This document shows, one piece after another, positions 1 through 9,500 of a stretch of DNA of 11,063 bases. Numbering within the stretch: position 1 is the first letter of the stretch; each line of letters starts with the position of its first letter. The notes under the pieces are model-generated. The model was not told the origin of the DNA. It saw nothing but the letters and a program-made list of their open reading frames with translations, and searched no databases. Both the position numbers and the translations under genes were made by a program. This stretch comes from Hemicentrotus pulcherrimus (taxonomy: Eukaryota; Echinodermata; Echinoidea; Camarodonta; Strongylocentrotidae), in contig BEXV01000951.1 in the NCBI GenBank assembly GCA_003118195.1, positions 26,869 through 37,931 on the forward strand. Reading direction: 5' to 3'.

Positions 1-231
1 ATAAAGTTACAAGCACTATACACAGAAAGATGTATATGGGACTACCCTATATCTCTCATAGACCATGAGAGAAACAAATTTACCAAATATATGAATTAGT
101 AGGCGGTTTCCTGGCAAATTTTTTATTATCATGTATTAGTCAAAACATATTCTTTCACATAATTGGTAATGAGAGCTTCCATTTCATTTTTTGAAATTGG
201 GGCGTTTCCATTACTGGTCTTTACCTTTGAA
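1..231 (-). mobile_element. Dispersed repeat, copy A (truncated by window edge)
   Basis: The reverse complement of this stretch matches 7469-7709. For example, 40 of 42 bases agree between about 3-44 and 7668-7709, and the GAAACGCCCC, AATGAAATGGAAGCTCT and AAACCGCCTACTA blocks all recur in order. Homology begins abruptly at about 231, where a reverse-strand TTCAAAGGTAAAGACCAG block starts, so this is one element end. The other end is outside the window. No family recognised. The reverse-strand frame ends in [19 protein letters not shown] then stop at about 129. Confidence 0.8.
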
Positions 232-430
232 CTTGGATAAATTACTTGCATACATTTGTCAAAGAGATGTTTTGTATGATTGGAGCAAGAAAAGGTACAA
301 GAAAGATTCTTCTTGATACATCTTTTCCCTGTCATGTTGTTATTGTTATTGGTATGTTTTTCTATGTGTCTTTATATCTTTATCTTTCTCTATCTCTCTC
401 CTACCCTCATACGCACACAGACATACCCAG

Positions 431-518
431 GATGATAAATTCTACATCGAAGCAAGGGATCCTGGAACGAAGGAGGTTCTTGTCATCGATAGACTCAGCC
501 AGGAGATCATTCTTGAAG
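431..518 (+). CDS. SACM1L: SACM1L exon: N-terminal strand segment
   Basis: Encodes DDKFYIEA...[14 protein letters not shown], matching the FYVEA...LTIDR region near the start of vertebrate Sac1. It ends in phase 1 at GAAG|GTGACA. A long pyrimidine tract (about 355-405) precedes the acceptor. The chosen acceptor is CCCAG at 426-430. A second AG at 419-420 would add ten bases and remains possible. The initiator exon is not in the window. Confidence 0.88.
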
Positions 519-3500
519 GTGACAGTTCACTTCTGATGTGATGACTTTTTAATTTTCATCTTCCATTGTCCCACCATCCTTCAGTGTGCATTTTTTGTTA
601 AATAAATCTTTATTCATGGATATCATTGATAACATCATACATAGATATTTATAACAAGCACTTAATCACACGTTTAAATGAGATCAAATCATATATCTGT
701 ATTTACCCGAAAGCAGTATTGAAATCCTTCAGTGTGAATCATTATTTTTTATTAATAGTACATGCACAAAATATGAGTTTATTGAGATATGAATTCATCT
801 TACTGAACCATTAAAACATTTAATTAATGGTTTATTAATGGTTAGTGGTTAACTCATTCTTAATGAACCATTTAATCTTTGGCAGTTAGTGTAATTTTGT
901 GAGAACAAGAAGGCAAAAACTATACTAAGAGGATAAAAATAGTATACTAGAAAGGTTTAATAGTGCTTACTCACACCAGGTAAATAAACTGTATAATTGA
1001 TCATTTTCTTTGTTTTTGTCTTTTAGAAAATGGCCTCGGCATCCCACCAGGAGCAAGTAAGCCCATATGTGGTATTATGGGCATTATCAAACTGGTTAGA
1101 GGTAAGCAATGCAACTACTTTCAGCCCCACCATATTTCATATCTATTCCTCTTTTTTTCTTTCCCAAATTAATTTAGAACCCTTTTAGAATATTCACAGG
1201 TTCATCTTTTATTCATGAAAATTGTTAAGCTTTCATCCAAAGCTAGGTGATATTTTATTGAATACCGGTAGAATTATTCAGGTCTAAGAAATTTTAATCA
1301 CATTGTCCATCAAAGTATCAATACTAGTAACGCTATTTACAATACAATTATCCCTTTTTCCCATAGGGTCATATCTGGTGGTAATAACCAAGAAAGCAAA
1401 GGTAGGAGAGATCAATGGCCAAGTCATCTGGAAGGTGGCTGGAACTGAGACTATTCCCTACAAAAGAACTGATCTGCATCTCACTGAAGAACAGGTAAAG
1501 ACTGCTTAATGAAAGACTAAGAAATGGAAAGTCTACTTACAAAAGACTAACATAAAAACCCTGAATACAAAGTGCCTAGTACGAATTGAAAACTGGAACT
1601 AATGATTGTGTGTATGTTAAGCTTGTAAGGTTTACTGGATAGTCACACTATGTAATCAAAGAAAAAAGAGCAGACAAGCTCCAGAAAGATTCCTAAGCTC
1701 CATTGACAGCTTATGCTTCTTACTGTTCGACCCGCATGCTTTCAGTCATGTTCAAGAAAATGTTTGGGCCAGTGAAGGCTTTTCTGTTGTGGAGACGACC
1801 CACTTCTTGTTGGCTATCCAATGGAAAATGCTTTTATAACTAAATTAGCAAACTTGCTATATTTTATCATGCTCTTTTTTGTCCCTGCTAGGTCTATGGA
1901 CTCTCATCTATGATCTGCCATTGTGCTAAAATGATTGGTTTCAACTTAACTTATTTTGCATTTGTTCTTTCACAGAAAGAAGACAACAAGGTTTATGAAT
2001 CCATGGTTCAGTATGCTTTGGAGAACAACACTTACTATTTCTCAACGACCTTTGACCTCACGCATTCTCTACAAAGGTTATATAATACGAGTCCAGAGTT
2101 CTTACAGATGCCTCTATTTGAGAGGGTAAGTATGTCAACTATCAAGTAAGAGTTACTCATGAGACATCATTTGGTTATTTTACTTAAAGAATCAAATATC
2201 ATGATGTTAGATAAAGTATCCATTTTTCCATTTATGGCAAGATAATTACAATCCAATTTGAAAAATTTGATACTAAACTAATATCATATTGATTGAAAAC
2301 TAATAGAATTGCATCAATGTCACATCAAGAGGGTAAACTTTAATTTATATCATATTTTAGAGTGCAATTTAATTTTATTGCAAGGGTTATCTTCAAATGG
2401 CATACTTATTGATGCGCTATTAATGCTATAGATTTCTGTTTAGGTCCAGGTATATTCATTTAGCTGGCAAACTAAGTCAAAAATAAAGATGATGTTTCAA
2501 TAATCATTTCAGATAATGTAGCAAGGCATTTTTTATTTTTATATTTCAATTAGATGTGTGTGTTATCAAGTTATTTTGTTTGTTTTCTAGGCTGATCAGA
2601 GATATGTTTGGAATGGCCACATGCTAAGAGAATTCACAGCACAACCAGAGGTAGGTTTAGTTCAAATTTTGTGGCCCTTCTGCAGTTACAAGAACAAAAA
2701 TGGAATCAGTAGATACTGTAAGATTTAGTGGATTTTCTTGTAATATTTTGATTGAAGTAATGTAAATATTGTATTATTATTATTAATAGTAGTAGGAGTA
2801 GTAGTAGTAGTGTTGATAATATTATTGTTGTTGTTATTATTATTATTTAGTAGGCAAAGACAAAATCATGTAAACAGTGAGTTTGAAGAGAGTCACATGA
2901 ATGCTGGGAAAAGAAGAAGATTAACTAAATAAGTCCTTTGGGTCATAAGTTTATTCCTTAGTTTGAGTACTTCCTTGATTTGATGAGATATTGTAAGTGT
3001 GATTCTTATCATCGTCTGGTCAAAAGCAGATTGCATTCAGAGACCAATCCTAAATATTTTGGGGTTGAATATTTCTCCAAGAATTTCCTAGCTAGCGAGA
3101 TCACACTAAAGCTTTTACCTTCATTTATGAAAAGCGTTTGTGTTTTACTAATCCATTTTAAATTGCAAGTATTATGTCATTTACTCAATATTTTTGCTTT
3201 TATATTTTAGCTGGGCAAGTTCATTCTTCCTGTCATGGTAGGATGTATCCTTTGATAATAATTTCAACTGGTTGAAACTTTGAATAATAATAATATGATA
3301 ATAATATTTAGCTTTTATATAGCGCTTCATACATCAACGATGTGTCTACGGTAAGCGCTTTACAGATATATTATTATCCCGTCATTGGATTTAGGCTTAC
3401 TCGTACACAATGTATGCACATTCTGCACTCCCTGGGGAGCATTCCACCTGTCTATAAAAACTCCTGATCCTGTCTCCCTGTAGCACTCTTCTCTAAATAC

Positions 3501-6500
3501 ACAGGGCTCTCTTTAGATACAAAGTTCTGTTCAGTTCTGTCTTCTTCTTTTTTCATTCTCAATAAAAACAACATACATAAAATGTATAAACAGAAAAACA
3601 GTTTCAAAAATAATTACATGAGACAAATTATGAGAATTAATTGAATTGTCAACAAGAAAGAGCAAATAGCATTATAGTATGATGACCCCAAAGTTGAATT
3701 CCTTAACTCCTTGGTTGCTGCATCCAGTCATCTCAATACGGATAGGCATCCTCAACACCAAGAGGTTAGATTACATCCTCATCTCAAGACGAAGCTGCCT
3801 GAGAGCAGGGACCAGATTCTACATGAGAGGATTGGATGAGCAGGGACAAGCAGCTAACTTTGTAGAGACGGAACAGATTGTGCAATTTAACGGCAGCAGG
3901 GCTTCATTTGTCCAGGTAAGCACAAATGAACAGTAGGACTTCCTTTTAATTGTTAATGAAAGATTTGATTTAAGAAATATATGAGGAATGAAAATTATTG
4001 GTACTTATAGGCCCAAATTTACAATGGAGGTTTGTCGACAAACACCTCCTTTTGTTTCGACAAACGCGTCATACGACGCACATAAACCTAGGTTTGTCGA
4101 CAAACCTCCTTTGTGAATTCAGGCCATTTTGTTTATTAGATCATTTTATTATACAAAAATGAAACCAATATGTTTATGTAACTGTATTTAATACATTGTG
4201 GAGAGACAAATGTAATTAACTTCACAATGTTGTTAGTTATATATTTTCCTGATTAAAGGTAATATTCAGGTTTGGGGTTGGTATTAAAATGAGAGAATTT
4301 GTTTGTTATCATACTTTTTACTTTATCACAGTTCTATTCTGATTGTAAGGATTCAGTTAGTTATATAAGATAAAACAAATATAACAAGTTAGATTATCAG
4401 CCACTTTATTTTATCAACATTTATATACAATGTCCAATCATTTGCAGATGTTACTTTACATTGTTTGTAATGTGTACAATTTCTTTCTTGTTTTTTCAGA
4501 CACGAGGTTCCATTCCATTATTTTGGTCGCAGAGACCGAACCTGAAATACAAACCAGTTCCACACATCAGTGAATCACAGAGTCATGTGAGTAACAGCTA
4601 GTACTGCGCAATCATGAAGAAGGGGAAGGTGTTTAGAATAAAGGGTACCTTTTGTATGGAAAATAAAGATAGAGAGAGATGCCAAAAGTGAGATTGATCA
4701 TACCTACTCTCTCTTACAATAGCCCCTCTTAAAGCCCATCTGCACTAGTTTGGCCAGGGGGGTTAGGCCTCCCTGCAAGGTCACTGACAGGTGGTTATCT
4801 CATCAAATCAGCTCTCAATTAACATTAAAAAAAGGGGATCATGTGGGACCAACAGGCACCAATTAGGCATTGTTAGCTATATAGAGGGCGCAAGTAGCTA
4901 TAAGTAGTGCAATGGGGCTTTAAAAATGGCAAATTTCATTTTTCTCACAGATGGTAACAGTAATACAGTTACAGTATTTTGTAGTGATTTTACACACTAT
5001 CATATAATCTCATCATGGCACATTGTAATAGATGACACACAATTGTAATATAATATTATGAAAGGAAGTTACATGGGTTATGAAGATATTTATAATGTTG
5101 AACTCTTCTTTGTTGAATTTCCTTTTAGCTGGATGCCTTCAAGAGGCATTTTGATGATCAGGTGGTGAACTATGGCAATCAAGTCCTCATCAATCTGGTG
5201 AGTTCTGCCCTTTAGTCACTCATAAATAGTTCTGCAAATAACATTTTTCTCTGATTGTGTTAGTAGAAAGGAGCTAGCTTTGGTGGAAAGGTCTGAAAAT
5301 GGTTTGAAAACCAAGAGTTGTGTGTTATTTGATTTATGAAATGCAGATGTTTAGATTCTTGTGATTTGATAAACTGTATTTATGATAACCAGAACTGAAA
5401 GCCATTGACCGACAACTTTGTTAGTAGGTCTGAAAGTTGTAATGCAAATCTTGATGCTGCATCCATATACGTTTGATTCATGTTGCATGATTAAAAAAAT
5501 GATGTCAAAACATAATTCCGCATGGTTCCTAGGTTTTTTCTTTCAACTCCAGCTATTCCTTTCACCTTTGCCTACTCACTTTGGCTGTTACTGGATTTAT
5601 TTTTATTTTATGATATTTTATTCTCCCCATTTTCAGATTGATCACAAAGGCGCAGAGAACAGATTGGAGAAGATGTTTGCCAAGACTGTCTACGAATCAG
5701 GCAACCAGATGATGAGGTAATGCAGTGTTACAATCACAGATGCCAGTTTTCTTGCTTGATTCTATTTTTAAGGAAGACAAATTGTGCTCGAAATGAGAAT
5801 AAAATAGCTTTTTATGTTAGTAGTCCCTGAAGTATTACATATCAATATCATTACCATTCTTGGAAGTGTTAAAATGTGAGAGAATCTTTTAAAATGGTAA
5901 ATTTGGGATATCAGAGTCATTAGGATATTGAGTTCATGCACCAGTCACAACATTTGTGTATCACCATAATATTATCAGTTAAAGCTTGTATGTTGTCAAG
6001 TCAGGTGAAAAGTTCTGTTAACACACATTTGCAAGATTATTCATGTTGGAAAGTAAAGTCTTGAAGCAAAATTATGTAGGCCACACACTAGTAATTGATT
6101 TGTGGTAGACCATCCCATACAGAATTTAAAACTTTTATTTCATTGTTTTTTAATTTCAGGTACGAGGCTTTTGATTTTCACCATGAGTGCCGGAAGATGA
6201 GATGGGACAGACTCTCCATACTCATGGACAAACTAGCCAAAGATCAACAGCAATTCGGGTGAGTTACATCATTCAGTACCAAGGTCTTGGCCTCTTCATC
6301 AATTCAACTTCAATTTCAATTCAAATCTTTTATTCCAATCTTGTATTCAACCTTTATTAAACAGTTTACAGTGACAATATACAAGATAATGTTTAGGACC
6401 CCTACGAAGCAGATTTTTGCTTGTATCAGGGGCCCTGTAATAAATAAGAACAAGGTAAATAGCATAAATAATCTTTACAAAACTTGCATAATACAAGCAT

Positions 6501-9500
6501 GCACATACACAGTGACACACACATTCATAAAGAGGGTATCAGAGAAACAATAGAAAGGAACGAGAAATAGGACAGAAATAAATGAAAGTAGAAGAAAGAA
6601 GGAGAGTATTTGGTCAGCCATCGATACCATTCTTTGAAAAATACTTTTTTTTTATAATAACTATTTAAATCTGGTAATTGTAGAACTGGATCTAAGGTCA
6701 TGATTCAGGGAATTCCACTCACGTATCCCACCAAATGATATAGAATTATGGGTGCTGTAAGTTTTGACTTTGACGAATGGGATAATAATGAAAAGAAGAA
6801 TTTGTTTGAAGAGATCTGAAATGTAAGTTTGTCAGGAGATTACGGCATTGCGGTGATAGATAAAGCACCACCCCACCCGAAACTCATGGGATATGTATTA
6901 TATGTAAGGGAGATTGATGTATACTGCTTTGTTATTGGTTTTGGTTGCTGCTTCTTCTTTAGGTATTTCTGGATGGATGCCAACAATGAGCTACTCAAAC
7001 ACCAGGTTGGTGTGTTCAGAACAAACTGCATGGACTGCTTAGATAGGACCAATGTTGTACAGAGCATGCTGGCTAGGAGAGCACTTCAAGACCAAATGCA
7101 GGTAAGACTCTTGGTAAAGTCTGTAATCAGACCATTAAATGGTGAGCCTAGTCCCGGTAGAAATGTCTACTCTTGTCTACTCTTGGTTACAATCAGTGGC
7201 AATATGAATTATTTAAAGAGCATGTTTTCTAGGATAGCATTCCCAAGATTATTGGAAGGTAAGACCTGTTAAGTAGGCTAGTTCAGGACTATGAGATGTG
7301 ATCAATGTTTTAAACAGTGTTGAGGTAAAACCAATGTTACACAGAGTATTCTGAATGTAGGTGGGACTGGTAGCATATTCTAGTCCAGGTTTTATGATCT
7401 GATCTAGGTCTCCATCAATATTAATAGCTAGGAAAAATATTGAACAGAGCATGCTGGCTAGAAGAGCATTTTAAAGGTAAAGACCAGTTTTGGAAACGCC
7501 CCCCTCTCAAAAAATGAAATGGAAGCTCTAATGACCAATTGTATGAAAGAATATGTTTTGACTAATACGTGATGATACAAATTTTGTAGAGAAACCGCCT
7601 ACTAGTTGATATATTTGTAAAATTATGATATCTATTTGGTCCTGATAGATATTGTGCACATGTTGCGTAATCCCATATACATCTTTCTGTGTACAGTGCT
7701 TGTAACTTTGCCAAATTTCTTATCATTTTGATGATTCCAGAACCTTGCAGTACACACCAATACTTATATGCCAGATGATCAACCTTTTTTGATCGATTCC
7801 ACGATTTATAATTGCAATTTTTTATCATTTCATTAAGATAAAGATTAGATGATTTTCGAAATACCACTGCAGATAATCAAAATGTGATATGATAGTTCCA
7901 TGTGTGAACACTTGGCCTCATTTTTAGAGTGATTTAAATTGATAGAAATTTCTTATAAACTGTTGTTCTCATTTGGTCCTTATGAATAAAAGATGATTAC
8001 GGTACTGAGTTTCAATAATTGAATTTTTGATTCATCTGTGTAACTCTAACTTTTTCTTTCAGCAAATGGGAATCTTGAAACAGGGTGAGAATTTGGATGA
8101 TCATTATACTGCTGCATTTGAATCAACATTTAAGAACAGTAAGTTATTTATTCAAACACCATTTTTTGTTTAAATGTAGGATATTGTTTGATTTTTTGAT
8201 TACTTGTGGGATGGAGGGGAAAATGATTTCTTAGTATCATATATGCGTCTACAGTCAGAATTCTTTCATTATGGCTGTATATTGAAATGTCTCATGATAC
8301 CAATATACAACCTTTTCATTATATCCTTATGTTTTACAAATTTATGTTTAAACACTTGGAGGTACTTTCCATCAAACTACAATTTATGTGCAGTATTTCG
8401 TTTTCCTATTTGTATATTAATTGTAGCTAAATATGGAATCTTGTTGGTTAACATTTGACTCTACCTGGTAATTCATTTCATTGTCTGTCTACTTCAAGGT
8501 GTTTGAATCTGTCCTTAAATGAGTAAATAGACAAGTCTTGAAGGTTCTACATAAATAGCAATCTGAAAAAAATAACACAGATAAGTATGCATTCATCGTT
8601 TGCTTTCTATTAAACAGCATGGGCAGATAACGCAGATGCATGTTCCAAGCAATATGCTGGTACAGGAGCTCTCAAGACTGACTTTACAAGGTAAGTTAAC
8701 ATCCAGTATTGCTTTTAGACTAGATTATTAGGACTGGAGTCACCTTTGCCTTGTGGAAAAACAAATTGAGATGATTACAATTTTGTTTCTAAGTGGCCCA
8801 AACATTGTGGAGCGTGTGTGCAGCGCTTTGTAACTGCAAGGAAAAGGCGCTGTATCAAATATCTTTTGGATTGGATTGGATTGGATTACCACTCAAATGA
8901 AACAAGATGGAATTGTATAAGTTTAGTTCGTTTTCAAAAAGAAATATACATTTATTGAGATTGAGAAGTAAATTCCACTATTTACTTAAAGTCCAAAATA
9001 ATATGAACTATATCAAGTTGGTACGTTTTCCTGAAGAATTGTATTGTTTGCCTGAATTTTCTCCTGGATATATATTGTTGAACTACCAGAAATGTTAGTG
9101 TATTTGAATTGAGTGAGTAAGGGTAGAATATATCTTCCCGGATGGTCAAGAAACCAAAATTGTATTTTTCATCAGGGACGATTTTGATGGGAAGGACTTA
9201 TTATGTATAATGGATGAGCTGTGAAAGATTTCTAAGCTGTAAATCTGATTATGTGACTGGCTAGTTAAAGCTGCATGTTTCAAAATTTTGTAATCACCGG
9301 TATATCAATTTTTATGTATCCATATTGTTTTCTTCTGTTTTTTCTTAATGTTTCGTTATGAAGAACTGGAAAGAGGACAAAATTAGGACTGCTCAAAGAC
9401 GGCATGAACTCCTTGATCCGTTACTACATGAACAACTTTGTAGATGGTTTCAGACAGGTAAAATATTTCTACGTCATATGATTGACTAGTTCTGTGTAGA

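Larger units (their letters stand above)
7102..8062 (+). other. Longest intron, following the active-site exon
   Basis: At 961 bases this is the largest intron in the window. It contains the decayed exon copies (7190-7474) and the dispersed repeat copy B (7469 onward). The stretch 7710-8062 shows no recognised gene or repeat boundary, only AT-rich sequence and the TTTTTCTTTCAG acceptor. Confidence 0.85.

Noticed and set aside
129..335. Reverse-strand open frame across the left repeat
   Set aside because: Only its last third lies in the repeat shared with 7469-7709. The remainder is unique intron sequence, there is no recognised domain, and no splice or promoter support, so it was not called as a gene.
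246..536. Forward open frame overlapping the first visible exon
   Set aside because: It reads the exon in a frame that does not match Sac1 and runs through a long pyrimidine tract. The Sac1 frame from 431 matches the family.
1910..1975. Possible upstream extension of the 1976-2125 exon
   Set aside because: It is open in frame, but the residues do not match Sac1 and a clear TTCTTTCACAG acceptor ends at 1975.
3679..3727. Possible upstream extension of the 3728-3915 exon
   Set aside because: The in-frame residues ([11 protein letters not shown]) have no family counterpart, and the AG at 3692-3693 lacks a pyrimidine tract. Kept only as a possible minor isoform.
6829..6962. Coding sequence ahead of the catalytic exon
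   Set aside because: Hydrophobic read-through of intron. Family alignment passes directly from the 6258 donor to 6963 with the split glycine codon in phase.
6840..7067. Reverse-strand open frame opposite the active-site exon
   Set aside because: Shadow of the conserved exon on the other strand, with no independent evidence.
7562..7867. Reverse-strand 101-codon frame through repeat copy B as a host gene
   Set aside because: It lies in a repeat within an intron and has no recognised domain. It is discussed only as a possible transposon relic.
8204..8458. 84-codon open frame in an intron
   Set aside because: Composition is typical of chance frames in AT-rich DNA, with no splice context and no family match.
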